Below are positions 42,623 through 50,542 of a stretch of DNA of 64,000 bases, one piece after another (the stretch's first letter is position 1; every line of letters starts with the position of its first letter). Under the pieces are notes generated by a model that was not told the DNA's origin, made no database searches, and was given only the letters and a program-made list of their open reading frames with translations. The position numbers and the translations under genes are program-made. The DNA lies in the NCBI GenBank assembly GCA_023701385.1, contig JAMPXC010000001.1:62001-126000 (forward strand), in the 5' to 3' direction. This stretch comes from Pseudobdellovibrio sp. GTDB lineage: Bacteria > Bdellovibrionota > Bdellovibrionia > Bdellovibrionales > Bdellovibrionaceae.

Positions 42623-43009
42623 TTACTTGTCTTCCTCAGTAATAGATTTTAGCGGGTATTTGTTATTTTTAGCAAACTGGTTCACTTGCAGAGCTTTAGT
42701 TTCTGCCACCTCGAAATTATAGATTCCTGCGATGCCTGAACCTTGTTTATGTACGTCCAGCATTATTTTGTTCGCTGAGCGGTCATCATGCTTGAAAAAA
42801 GTTTTTAAAACGTAAACAACAAAATCCATAGGTGTGTAGTCGTCGTTCAAAATTAAAACTTTGTAAAGATTTGGCTCTTCAGTTTCAACTTCATCAAGCA
42901 GATCAATTCCGGTTGCAGAATCGTTATTGCCGCCACCAGAATTTTGTCCAGCTAAATAGATTTTGTAGAGTGATAAGTTCTCAGACTGAGACGTGTTTGT
43001 TTGATACAT
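42623..43009 (-). CDS. clpS: ClpS adaptor
   Basis: A 128-residue adaptor that brings N-degron substrates to ClpA. The core has YKVLILNDDYTPMDFVVYVLKTFF with the NDDYTPM substrate pocket and KIMLDVHKQGSGIAGIYNFEVAETKALQVNQFAK with the VHKQG and GIAG elements. The first 40 residues are a disordered Asn/Ser/Gly-rich tail, which in ClpS enters the ClpA pore. An exact palindromic operator core lies inside codons 7-10. Confidence 0.95.
   Translation of the reverse strand: MYQTNTSQSENLSLYKIYLAGQNSGGGNNDSATGIDLLDEVETEEPNLYKVLILNDDYTPMDFVVYVLKTFFKHDDRSANKIMLDVHKQGSGIAGIYNFEVAETKALQVNQFAKNNKYPLKSITEEDK
42979..42991. promoter_or_regulatory. TCTCA-GAC-TGAGA palindrome inside clpS
   Basis: Exact copy of the recurrent core, 18 nt inside the coding sequence from the start codon. 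It encodes part of the disordered tail, so the protein sequence would tolerate it. It could block elongation or act on a start site nearby. Confidence 0.4.
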
Positions 43010-43066
43010 AATTATTTATTGTAGAGAAGGTCTGGTAAAAATCAATGGACTAATGAATTTCAATAC

Positions 43067-43094
43067 TTGTCAACGACGGTGAATGTTATAATAA
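43067..43094 (+). promoter_or_regulatory. Promoter region of pilA
   Basis: TTGTCA (43067-43072) followed by an AT block TATAATAA (43087-43094), spacing 14-16 depending on the hexamer chosen. It is about 60 nt upstream of the AAGGGGA ribosome site of the pilin gene. Confidence 0.4.
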
Positions 43095-43155
43095 TTTATG
43101 GGTGTGTCGTAATGTTATTTAGTTATTAATAATCCAAAAAGGGGACAAGTTTATT

Positions 43156-43755
43156 ATGAAAAACACTGGGACGTTAAATTCAAAAGGTTTCTCGCTAGTT
43201 GAGCTTATGATCGTTGTTGCGATCATCGGTTTATTAGCGGCTGTGGGTGTACCACAATACCAAAAATTCCAAGCCCGTGCACGCCAAGGCGAAGCGAAAT
43301 CTTCATTAAGCGCATTGTATGCAGCAGAGCAATCATTCTACGGTGAGTGGAATCAATATTCTGCAAATTTAAGAAATATCGGTTTCGGTGTGACAGGTAC
43401 TGCCTTAAGATATGTGACTGGTTTTTCTCAAACAACTTGTACTGGTTATAGCACTGGCTCAGGCGCTCCGGATGAAGCTGCTGGGGGAGCGGCGAATTTT
43501 TCACATTTAGCTACAGTTTGTCAAAATGGTGCGGCGACTTGGGCAACACCTACGGGCATCACAGCGGCTTGTACAGCTTATTACACAACAACTTTAGCTG
43601 GTACAACTTCGACGTGCACAAACGGTGCGGCGTCTACATTTCAAGCCTACGCTGTGGGTAACCCAAATAACACGATTGCCAATGCTACTCCGTTAGATGG
43701 TTGGACGATCAATCAAGTAAAAAGAATTAACAATTCAACTGCTGGTATCAGATAA
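43156..43755 (+). CDS. pilA: Type IV major pilin
   Basis: A 199-residue type IVa pilin. The prepilin leader ends at Gly in LNSKG, followed by FSLVELMIVVAIIGLLAAV with Phe at +1 and Glu at +5, then the long N-terminal helix (PQYQKFQARARQGEAKSSL). The globular part is rich in Thr, Ala, Gly and Tyr, with four to six Cys able to form disulphide loops. Type IV pili are needed for prey entry in Bdellovibrio. It has its own promoter and a strong terminator that lies within the next open frame. Confidence 0.93.
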   Translation: MKNTGTLNSKGFSLVELMIVVAIIGLLAAVGVPQYQKFQARARQGEAKSSLSALYAAEQSFYGEWNQYSANLRNIGFGVTGTALRYVTGFSQTTCTGYSTGSGAPDEAAGGAANFSHLATVCQNGAATWATPTGITAACTAYYTTTLAGTTSTCTNGAASTFQAYAVGNPNNTIANATPLDGWTINQVKRINNSTAGIR

Positions 43756-43763
43756 TTAGAAAA

Positions 43764-44417
43764 ATGTTAGTTAAGATTATTGTAGGAATCTTAGTTTCAA
43801 TAACGTGGCTTTTAAGCCACGTTTTTTTTTCAAAAAGCTACGACCGCTTTCAAGAGCCTTATATTCCCCCGCCAAAGGCCATTCAATATTTAACAGCAGG
43901 TTTTAGAATTCAGACGGCAGATGCCTTTTGGCTTCGTGCTGTTCAAGATTTTGATTATTGCAGTCACAAAATAGCTGAAAATGTCTGCGAAGGAAATTCG
44001 TGGTTATTTTCTGTGTTAGATTTAGCAAGCACTCTTGATTCTAGATTAGAGCCGGTGATGTATCAAACCGGTGGGTTAGCGCTATCAATTTTAGTTGGTG
44101 ATGTGGAAGGGGCGGCTCAATTTTTTGAACGTGGAACAAGAGTTTACCCTTCAAGTTGGCAAGTGATCTACGGCGCGGCCTATCATGCGCTGTATGAAGA
44201 AAAAAACAAAAAGAAAGCCTCGAAGCTTTACCTCAGAGCCTTCGAAAATGGTGCTCCGTCATGGACGCAAGTTTTAGCGGCCCGTTTAGCCTCAGATGAG
44301 GGCGATAGCGAGTTTGCCGAGCGCATCTTAGAGGACATGGTTGCCCAAAACAAAGACGAAAACTTGGTAAAACGCCTAAAAACTAAACTAGAAGAAACTA
44401 AGTCACAAAAACACTAA
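43764..44417 (+). CDS. Membrane-anchored TPR-like protein
   Basis: A 217-residue protein with an N-terminal helix (residues 3-22, KIIVGILVSITWLLSHVFF) and a helical, TPR-like periplasmic or cytosolic domain (ALSILVGDVEGAAQFFERGTRVYPSSWQVIYGAAYHALYEEKN). Family unknown; the FWLRAVQDFDYC and DLASTLDSRLEPVMYQTGG motifs look conserved. It starts 8 bp after pilA. The pilA terminator (43802-43830) is built into codons 13-23, so only read-through or an internal promoter would express it. Confidence 0.75.
   Translation: MLVKIIVGILVSITWLLSHVFFSKSYDRFQEPYIPPPKAIQYLTAGFRIQTADAFWLRAVQDFDYCSHKIAENVCEGNSWLFSVLDLASTLDSRLEPVMYQTGGLALSILVGDVEGAAQFFERGTRVYPSSWQVIYGAAYHALYEEKNKKKASKLYLRAFENGAPSWTQVLAARLASDEGDSEFAERILEDMVAQNKDENLVKRLKTKLEETKSQKH
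43802..43830 (+). terminator. Strong terminator inside the start of the gene after pilA
   Basis: AACGTGGCTT-TT-AAGCCACGTT with nine T in a row. The form is a textbook intrinsic terminator, yet it lies within an open frame (codes for TWLLSHVFF). It probably sets a high pilA to low downstream-gene ratio. Confidence 0.8.
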
Positions 44418-44438
44418 AAAAATCCATACTTTCCATTC

Positions 44439-44468
44439 TTGACGTGAGCTAATTAGACCTCCTATTTT
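44439..44468 (+). promoter_or_regulatory. dnaJ promoter with leaderless geometry
   Basis: TTGACG (44439-44444), spacer 18, TATTTT (44463-44468), then 6 nt to the ATG. There is no Shine-Dalgarno, so transcription is predicted to start on the A of the ATG. Confidence 0.5.
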
Positions 44469-44474
44469 AGTTCG

Positions 44475-45617
44475 ATGTCTACAAAGCGCGATTACTATGA
44501 AATTCTAAGTGTTGAGCGTAACGCTGATGGCGATACGATTAAAAAAGCTTACCGCAAGCTGGCCATGCAGTATCACCCGGATCGTAACCCGGGCGACAAA
44601 GAAGCCGAAGATAAATTCAAAGAGGCCGCAGAAGCCTACGAAGTTCTAAGCTCACCTGAGAAAAAAGAAAAATACGACCGCTTTGGTCACCAAGCCTTCC
44701 AAGGTGGAATGGGTGGCGGCGGATTCGGTGGTGGTTTCCACGATATGAACGATATTTTTTCGCAGTTTGGCGACGTCTTCGGAGATCTATTCGGCGGTGG
44801 CGGAGGCGGAAGCCCCTTTGGGCAAGCTCGTGGCAATGCACGTCCACGTGGGCCACGCAAAGGTTCTGATTTAAGATATATTACTGAAGTTGAATTGGCT
44901 TCAGTACTTCAAGATGCCGAAAAACAAGTTGAGTTTGAAACTGAAGAGCATTGCTCTGATTGTAACGGTTCAGGCGCTGCCAAAGGCTCAAGTGCAGTGA
45001 CTTGTAAAGTGTGTAAAGGTCAAGGCCAAGTGATTCGCCAGCAAGGTTTTTTCACAATGGCCACAACATGTTCAAACTGTAACGGTACGGGCGAAGTGAT
45101 CGAAAATCCATGCAAAACTTGTCATGGAAAAGGTCGCTCAAAAGTAAAACGTAAAATCAAAGTTAATATTCCAGCAGGCGTTGATAACGGTACTCGTCTT
45201 CGTATTCAAGGTGAAGGTGAGGGTGGTTATAAAGGCGGCCCAGCCGGAGATTTATTCGTCGAAATCAGAGTGAAAGAACACGATGTTTACGAGCGCGAAG
45301 GGGATCATTTATTTGCTGACTTAGATATCGCTTTTGAACAGTTCATGTTAGGCGGCGAAGTTAAAGTGGATGGTTTAGATGGTGAAATCGAAGTGGAAAT
45401 TCCACGCGGTTCACAACCTGGCGATCGTCTAAAAATCTCAAGCCGAGGCGTTCCGTCACTTCGCGGTTCGCGCCGGGGCGATTTGCATTTTACGCTGCAC
45501 CCAGAGTTCCCTAAAAAGGTTTCTGCGGAGGAAGAGGAGCTGCTAAGACAATTAGCAGAGCTGCGTAAGATTAAGGTCGGGAACGAGAAAAAGGGCTTTT
45601 TCGGACGTAAAAAATAG
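44475..45617 (+). CDS. dnaJ: Chaperone DnaJ
   Basis: A 380-residue type I DnaJ. It has a J domain with HPD in [11 protein letters not shown] (about residues 34-36), a Gly/Phe region (70-115), four CxxCxGxG zinc motifs ([32 protein letters not shown]) and a C-terminal substrate domain. It stimulates DnaK ATPase activity. It is followed by dnaK after 112 bp with a structured leader; the order dnaJ then dnaK is the reverse of the common one. No CIRCE element was seen. Confidence 0.97.
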   Translation: MSTKRDYYEILSVERNADGDTIKKAYRKLAMQYHPDRNPGDKEAEDKFKEAAEAYEVLSSPEKKEKYDRFGHQAFQGGMGGGGFGGGFHDMNDIFSQFGDVFGDLFGGGGGGSPFGQARGNARPRGPRKGSDLRYITEVELASVLQDAEKQVEFETEEHCSDCNGSGAAKGSSAVTCKVCKGQGQVIRQQGFFTMATTCSNCNGTGEVIENPCKTCHGKGRSKVKRKIKVNIPAGVDNGTRLRIQGEGEGGYKGGPAGDLFVEIRVKEHDVYEREGDHLFADLDIAFEQFMLGGEVKVDGLDGEIEVEIPRGSQPGDRLKISSRGVPSLRGSRRGDLHFTLHPEFPKKVSAEEEELLRQLAELRKIKVGNEKKGFFGRKK

Positions 45618-45636
45618 CTCGAACGCGCCTTGACGA

Positions 45637-45651
45637 GGTCTGAATCAGACC
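45637..45651. repeat. Palindrome GGTCTGA-A-TCAGACC in the dnaJ-dnaK gap
   Basis: Perfect 7+1+7 dyad, 19 bp after dnaJ. Its TCAGACC end also occurs in the hairpins at 9177 and 16091. It could be an operator or a degenerate member of that repeat. Confidence 0.4.
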
Positions 45652-45671
45652 CACATTAATAGAGAATTTAA

Positions 45672-45722
45672 ATCGGCAGCTAGGCCGACAGGAGAGATCG
45701 GCTGGCAGGCCGACCAAGGAGA
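45672..45722 (+). promoter_or_regulatory. Tandem hairpin plus ribosome-site modules before dnaK
   Basis: Two near-identical units: ATCGGC-AGCTAG-GCCGA then AGGAGA (45672-45695), and ATCGGC-TGGCAG-GCCGA then AAGGAGA (45697-45722). The second Shine-Dalgarno is 8 nt before the dnaK ATG; the first has no start codon. It arose as a duplication and may tune translation by stem melting or ribosome standby. Confidence 0.6.
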
Positions 45723-45729
45723 ATAGAAA

Positions 45730-47655
45730 ATGGGAAAAATTATCGGTATTGACTTAGGTACGACAAACTCTTGCGTAGCTATCATGGAAGGCGGCGAGCC
45801 TAAAGTTCTTGTGAACGAAGAAGGCGCACGCACAACTCCTTCAGTTGTTGCTTACACTAAAGATGGCGACCGTTTAGTTGGACAAATTGCTAAACGCCAA
45901 GCTGTAACTAATCCAGAAAATACAATTTACTCGGCGAAACGTTTTATCGGTCGTCGTTTTGAAGAAGTACAAAGTGAATTAAAATTAATTCCGTACACTG
46001 TTGAATCTAAAAACGGTGGTTCAGATACAGCTTTTAAAATTCAAGGTGGTAAATCAGCTTCGCCAGAAGAAATCGGTGCAGCGGTTTTAGCTAAACTAAA
46101 AAAAGTGGCTGAAGATTATTTAGGAGCTGAAGTCACTGACGCAGTTATCACGGTTCCTGCTTACTTCAACGATGCGCAAAGACAAGCTACGAAAGATGCT
46201 GGTCGTATCGCAGGCTTAAACGTTCGTCGTATTATCAACGAACCAACAGCAGCTGCGTTAGCATACGGTTTAGATAAAAAGAAAGATCAAAAAATCGCAA
46301 TCTACGATTTCGGTGGTGGTACATTTGATATCTCTATCTTAGAAGTGGGTGACGGCGTTGTAGAAGTTAAATCTACAAACGGTGATACACACTTAGGTGG
46401 TGATAACTTTGACGTGATCATTTTAGAATGGTTAATCACTGAATTTAAAAAAGACCAAGGTATCGATCTTAAGAACGATAAAATGGCCTTACAACGTTTG
46501 AAAGAAGCGGCAGAGAAAGCGAAAATTGAACTTTCTTCAGCGCAAGAATCAGATATTAATTTACCGTTCATCACGGCAGATCAATCTGGTCCTAAGCACT
46601 TACAAATTAAATTAACACGTTCTAAATTTGACCAAATGACTGAAGATTTAGTGAAGCGTTCGATCGAGCCATGTAAAAAAGCTTTAGCTGATGCTGGTTT
46701 ATCAACTTCACAAATCGACGAAGTGGTTCTAGTGGGTGGTTCGACTCGTATTCCATCTATCCAAAAAGCTGTTAAAGACTTTTTTGGTAAAGAGCCAAAC
46801 AGAACAGTGAATCCAGATGAAGTTGTGGCTTTAGGCGCTGCAGTTCAAGGCGGTGTATTAGCGGGTGATGTGAAAGACGTCTTGTTACTTGACGTAACTC
46901 CGTTATCACTTGGTATTGAAACAATGGGTGGCGTAATGACGACTCTTATCGAGCGCAATACGACAATTCCATCGAAAAAATCTCAAGTGTTTTCTACAGC
47001 AGCTGATAACCAACCGGGCGTAGATATTCACGTGTTACAAGGTGAACGTAAAATGGCTTCAGACAATAAATCTTTAGGCCGTTTTGAGTTATCTGGTATT
47101 GCGCCAGCACCTCGTGGTATGCCACAAATTGAAGTGACTTTTGATATCGATGCGAATGGTATCTTACACGTATCAGCGGTTGATAAAGCGACTAATAAAT
47201 CGCAACAAATCAAAATCACTGCGCAATCTGGTTTGTCTGAAGATGAAATCAAAAAAGCAGTTAAAGAAGCTGAAATGCAAGCTGACGCTGATAAAGAAAA
47301 AGCAGAAGCAGCACAAACGCGTAACAATTTAGATAACTTAATCTATCAAACAGAGAAGTTAGTAAATGAAAACGCAGCAAAACTTGGCGCTGAAGCAGAC
47401 ACTGTGAAAACAGCGATTGCTGATGCGAAAAAAGTTTTCGAAAACAAAGCAGCTTCTACAGCTGAATTAAAAGAGGCTTTTGAAAAACTTCAAACATCAT
47501 CACACAAAGTGACTGAGGCTTTATATAAAGCCGGTGGTCAACCGGGCGGTGATGGTTCTGGTGGCGGCCAAGGTGGCGCTGGCAGCGGGGCCCCTGGTGA
47601 AGATAAAAAAGAAGGCGACGATGTCATCGATGCTGACTTTAAAGACGTAAACTAG
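45730..47655 (+). CDS. dnaK: Chaperone DnaK (Hsp70)
   Basis: A 641-residue Hsp70. It has the ATP-binding motifs [26 protein letters not shown] and [13 protein letters not shown], the linker [15 protein letters not shown], a substrate domain, and a helical lid ending in a Gly-rich tail with [12 protein letters not shown]. It works with DnaJ just upstream; GrpE is not in the window. Its terminator doubles as part of the promoter of the next gene. Confidence 0.98.
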   Translation: MGKIIGIDLGTTNSCVAIMEGGEPKVLVNEEGARTTPSVVAYTKDGDRLVGQIAKRQAVTNPENTIYSAKRFIGRRFEEVQSELKLIPYTVESKNGGSDTAFKIQGGKSASPEEIGAAVLAKLKKVAEDYLGAEVTDAVITVPAYFNDAQRQATKDAGRIAGLNVRRIINEPTAAALAYGLDKKKDQKIAIYDFGGGTFDISILEVGDGVVEVKSTNGDTHLGGDNFDVIILEWLITEFKKDQGIDLKNDKMALQRLKEAAEKAKIELSSAQESDINLPFITADQSGPKHLQIKLTRSKFDQMTEDLVKRSIEPCKKALADAGLSTSQIDEVVLVGGSTRIPSIQKAVKDFFGKEPNRTVNPDEVVALGAAVQGGVLAGDVKDVLLLDVTPLSLGIETMGGVMTTLIERNTTIPSKKSQVFSTAADNQPGVDIHVLQGERKMASDNKSLGRFELSGIAPAPRGMPQIEVTFDIDANGILHVSAVDKATNKSQQIKITAQSGLSEDEIKKAVKEAEMQADADKEKAEAAQTRNNLDNLIYQTEKLVNENAAKLGAEADTVKTAIADAKKVFENKAASTAELKEAFEKLQTSSHKVTEALYKAGGQPGGDGSGGGQGGAGSGAPGEDKKEGDDVIDADFKDVN

Positions 47656-47676
47656 GTCAAAATAGCCTCAAAATGA

Positions 47677-47707
47677 AAAAGCCGATTGAAAAATCGGCTT
47701 TTTTTAT
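47677..47707 (+). terminator. dnaK terminator
   Basis: AAAAGCCGATT-GAAA-AATCGGCTTTT followed by T, 21 bp after the dnaK stop. Confidence 0.92.
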
Positions 47708-47715
47708 TTTATACT
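47686..47715 (+). promoter_or_regulatory. Promoter overlapping the dnaK terminator
   Basis: TTGAAA (in the terminator loop), spacer 18, TATACT at 47710-47715, then 6 nt to the ATG at 47722. No Shine-Dalgarno, so a leaderless mRNA is predicted. Confidence 0.5.
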
Positions 47716-47721
47716 TGGCTT

Positions 47722-48285
47722 ATGAAAAAGATCACTTCTGAAAATTTCGCATTTATCGTTTTATTAGTTATTGGCGCTGCTTCTCGTTTAGTTGTTCATG
47801 ACTGGAACTTTACAGCAATTATGGCGGCAAGTTATGTGTTTGCGATTCTTTTTAAAGATTCAAAAACGAAAGCGCTTATGTTGCCAGTTTTAGCGATGTT
47901 GCTTTCAGATTTTTTCATCAGCCTTAACGCTCCCAAATTCTTTCACTCAACAATGGCTTTTGTTTATTTGGGTGTGGGTTTAGCGTTAGTACCGGTTTTT
48001 GCAAACCGCAAAGCTTTAGATAAATCTTTACCGCGTATTGCTGCGATCTTAGCTGGTAGCTCGGTCTTTTTCTTAGTTTCAAATTTAGGTGTTTGGTTAA
48101 TGGATGGTATGTACCCAATGACAGGTTCAGGCTTAATCAAATGTTACACAATGGCGATTCCATTTTTCCAAAATCAATTAGCGGCAGATATCGTATTAAC
48201 TCCGCTTTTACTGTTTGTTATGAAGCGCGTGCTAGCACACTTTTTCCGTGAGGAAAACTACGCTTTCACTTTTTTCAAGTCGTAA
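47722..48285 (+). CDS. Small integral membrane protein (DUF6580-like)
   Basis: A 187-residue protein with about five membrane helices. The opening FAFIVLLVIGAASRLVVHDWNFTAIMAASYVFA and the later SNLGVWLMDGMYPMTGSGLIKCYTMAIPFFQNQLAADIVLTPLLLF match the DUF6580 family of cobalt-transporter-like (ECF S-component-like) proteins of unknown substrate. Its start at 47722 follows a promoter that overlaps the dnaK terminator. It overlaps the end of purK by 28 bp tail to tail. Confidence 0.8.
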   Translation: MKKITSENFAFIVLLVIGAASRLVVHDWNFTAIMAASYVFAILFKDSKTKALMLPVLAMLLSDFFISLNAPKFFHSTMAFVYLGVGLALVPVFANRKALDKSLPRIAAILAGSSVFFLVSNLGVWLMDGMYPMTGSGLIKCYTMAIPFFQNQLAADIVLTPLLLFVMKRVLAHFFREENYAFTFFKS

Positions 48286-49376
48286 TCGGCGAGCGTAACT
48301 AAAGACTTCAACGAATTTCCGAAATAATTGATATGGCCTAATTTCTTTTTAGGCCTGTTAACTTTCTTGTCATACCAGTGAAGTTTACCCTGAAGGCCCA
48401 CTTCAATAGCTGGTTTTCGCGTGCTGGTTCCCACAATATTTTGCATTAAAAATGTTTTTGTTGATTGCACTTCTAACGGGAAAATTTGATCAGCTACAGC
48501 ACGCAGATGCATCTCAAATTGATCAAACGAAAATGCATCTTGGGTAATGTGGCCTGAATTATGTACGCGCGGGGTAATTTCGTTCACTAATAATTTTGAA
48601 CCGACATCAAATAATTCAAAAGTGATTAATCCTACGTAGTCGATATGATTTAACAATGAAGTTATTTTTTTAGTTAAGTCATTTAAAGCCGGGTGGTGGT
48701 CTGGCCCCCACACACGAAAACACTGTTGGTTTTTTTGCAACGAATTTAAAAGTGGATACATAAAAATATCACCTTTTGAATTGCGGCAAACGATCAATGA
48801 TTTTTCACTCTTAAAATGAACAAGTTTTTCGGCTAAAAACTGAGTTTCTTGATTTTTGTGAGTGCGTTTGAATAACTCAAACTGCGCTTTTGTTTTGATA
48901 ATGTAAGTGCCAAATCCGTCGTGGCCACCAAGACGTTTTTTTAAAACTAATTCGCCGTCAAAAACTTTGTAAGCGGCTTCAAGATCGTCTTTTCCTGTAA
49001 TCTTAACAAAGTCAGCGGTCGGAATTTGGTAATCCCACAAAAGTTCTTTTTGTGGCCAGCGATCTTGTAAAATCGCCAAATGATCAAGCTTAGGTACGCA
49101 ACGGGTTTTTGTTTTACCTAAACCTTTGGCGATCGTGCGGGCTGGAATAAACTCAGTTTCAAGGGTGATGGCATCAACTACTCGCGCGAGCTTTAAGATA
49201 TCGTCTTCATTATAGATTTTGCCTTTAATCCAGCGGTTAGCATAACCCACAGCCGGGTCGTCTTTATCGTCTGTTAAAATCGTGACGTGAAAACCCATTT
49301 GTCGTGCTCTTTGGGTCATCATTTGTGCTAATTGGCCGCCGCCTAAAATTCCTATCTTTTTTCCGATAATCGCCAT
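48258..49376 (-). CDS. purK: N5-carboxyaminoimidazole ribonucleotide synthase
   Basis: A 372-residue ATP-grasp enzyme of purine synthesis that makes N5-CAIR from AIR, ATP and bicarbonate. It has KKIGILGGGQLAQMM, ITLETEFIPA, VLKKRLGGHDGFGTYII with the ATP-binding loop, and LVNEITPRVHNSGHITQDA. purE, its usual partner, is not adjacent. The start is 11 bp from the divergent dus start. The 3' end overlaps the membrane-protein gene by 28 bp. Confidence 0.95.
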   Translation of the reverse strand: MAIIGKKIGILGGGQLAQMMTQRARQMGFHVTILTDDKDDPAVGYANRWIKGKIYNEDDILKLARVVDAITLETEFIPARTIAKGLGKTKTRCVPKLDHLAILQDRWPQKELLWDYQIPTADFVKITGKDDLEAAYKVFDGELVLKKRLGGHDGFGTYIIKTKAQFELFKRTHKNQETQFLAEKLVHFKSEKSLIVCRNSKGDIFMYPLLNSLQKNQQCFRVWGPDHHPALNDLTKKITSLLNHIDYVGLITFELFDVGSKLLVNEITPRVHNSGHITQDAFSFDQFEMHLRAVADQIFPLEVQSTKTFLMQNIVGTSTRKPAIEVGLQGKLHWYDKKVNRPKKKLGHINYFGNSLKSLVTLADYDLKKVKA

Positions 49377-49387
49377 ACATATTCATT

Positions 49388-50428
49388 ATGCAGTTTAGTT
49401 TTCCGTTATGTCTAGCTCCAATGGTGGGATTATCCCACGTAGTCTTACGAAAAATCGTTTACGATTATTTGCCACAAGATCAGCAGACTATTTGGCCCAC
49501 TGAAATGTTAAATTCACGCCGCGTGCCCCAAGAAAAATTGGGTTTTACCGCTGAAACTTTATTACATGAGGGTGAGCGTAATCTTGTACCTCAGATTCTA
49601 GGTAACGATAAAGAAATGATTCAGTTAACTATTCGTAAAATGATTAACGAATGGGGAGACATCAATACCGTTTCTGGAATCGATATTAATATGGGTTGCC
49701 CTGTGCAAAAAGCCTTACGTCACAATTATGGCGTAGCTTTAATGGGTGATCTTAACTATGCAGCCCAAGTTGTTGAATTCGCAGCGACAGCCTCGAATAA
49801 GCCTGTATCAGTTAAACTTCGCGCGGTGGGAAGTGATAAGTCAGTTCTTGAATTAATTCATTTCGTTAAAACATTACGTGATGCTGGTGCAAAGTGGATT
49901 ACGCTTCATCCACGTACCGCAGAACAAAAACGCCGTGGTCAAGCGGACTGGAATCAAATCACTGAGCTTAAAAAAGCTTTAGATATTCCGATCATCGGTA
50001 ACGGCGATATTCAAACAGCTGATGACGTATTTTCAATGTTGGAACAAACAGGTTGTGATCTGGTGATGTCGGGCCGTGGGTTAGCTGCGCGTCCATGGAT
50101 GATGTGGCAAGTGGCTTACCGTAAAGGTTTAACCGCGGAAGTTCCGCCAATGACAGAGTACGAAGAAGGGGCTGAGTACGGTAAAATGTTACTTAAGTTT
50201 ATTCACTTAAGCCGTCATTACTTCTGCGAAAAATTGGGCCATAAACCAGACTACGCCTTTCGTAAAATTCAATTCTTTGTGCGCACAACGCATGTATGGC
50301 TTGAGTGGGGTCACCCCTTAACATCAGAGATTAACCGTTCACAAACATTCGAAGAAATGATTGAACGGGTTGAGAAGTTCTTTTCTCAACCGCACAGAAT
50401 GGTGCCTTATACGGAACTTCGCCAATAA
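49388..50428 (+). CDS. tRNA-dihydrouridine synthase (Dus)
   Basis: A 346-residue FMN-dependent Dus that reduces uridine in the tRNA D-loop. It has CLAPMVGLSHVVLR at the start, the active Cys in DINMGCPVQKALRHNYG, ITLHPRTAEQKRRGQADW with the phosphate-binding His and Arg, and IPIIGNGDIQTADD with a following MSGRGLAARPW. DusB or DusC cannot be told apart by eye. No Shine-Dalgarno; TACATA ends 6 nt before the ATG. A strong terminator follows. Confidence 0.92.
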   Translation: MQFSFPLCLAPMVGLSHVVLRKIVYDYLPQDQQTIWPTEMLNSRRVPQEKLGFTAETLLHEGERNLVPQILGNDKEMIQLTIRKMINEWGDINTVSGIDINMGCPVQKALRHNYGVALMGDLNYAAQVVEFAATASNKPVSVKLRAVGSDKSVLELIHFVKTLRDAGAKWITLHPRTAEQKRRGQADWNQITELKKALDIPIIGNGDIQTADDVFSMLEQTGCDLVMSGRGLAARPWMMWQVAYRKGLTAEVPPMTEYEEGAEYGKMLLKFIHLSRHYFCEKLGHKPDYAFRKIQFFVRTTHVWLEWGHPLTSEINRSQTFEEMIERVEKFFSQPHRMVPYTELRQ

Positions 50429-50467
50429 ACTTAAAGCTAAAATGCGTGATAAACGGTAGAATTTGTT

Positions 50468-50518
50468 GCTCTTGATCTAGGCCCACAATGTGGACTGAAA
50501 TCAAGAGCGAGATTTTTT
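50468..50518 (+). terminator. Rho-independent terminator
   Basis: GCTCTTGAT pairs with ATCAAGAGC around an inner CCAC/GTGG stem, then TTTTTT. It follows the dus gene by 40 bp. Confidence 0.85.
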
Positions 50519-50542
50519 GATGGGTTCGTAACTGTGAATAGT

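Noticed and set aside
45637-45651. GGTCTGA-A-TCAGACC as a member of the TCTCA-N3-TGAGA operator family
   Set aside because: The spacer is one base and the arms differ (TCTGA), so it belongs to a different palindrome type.
48509-48521. TCTCA-AAT-TGATC inside purK as an operator
   Set aside because: Two mismatches and located deep in a coding region of a conserved enzyme.
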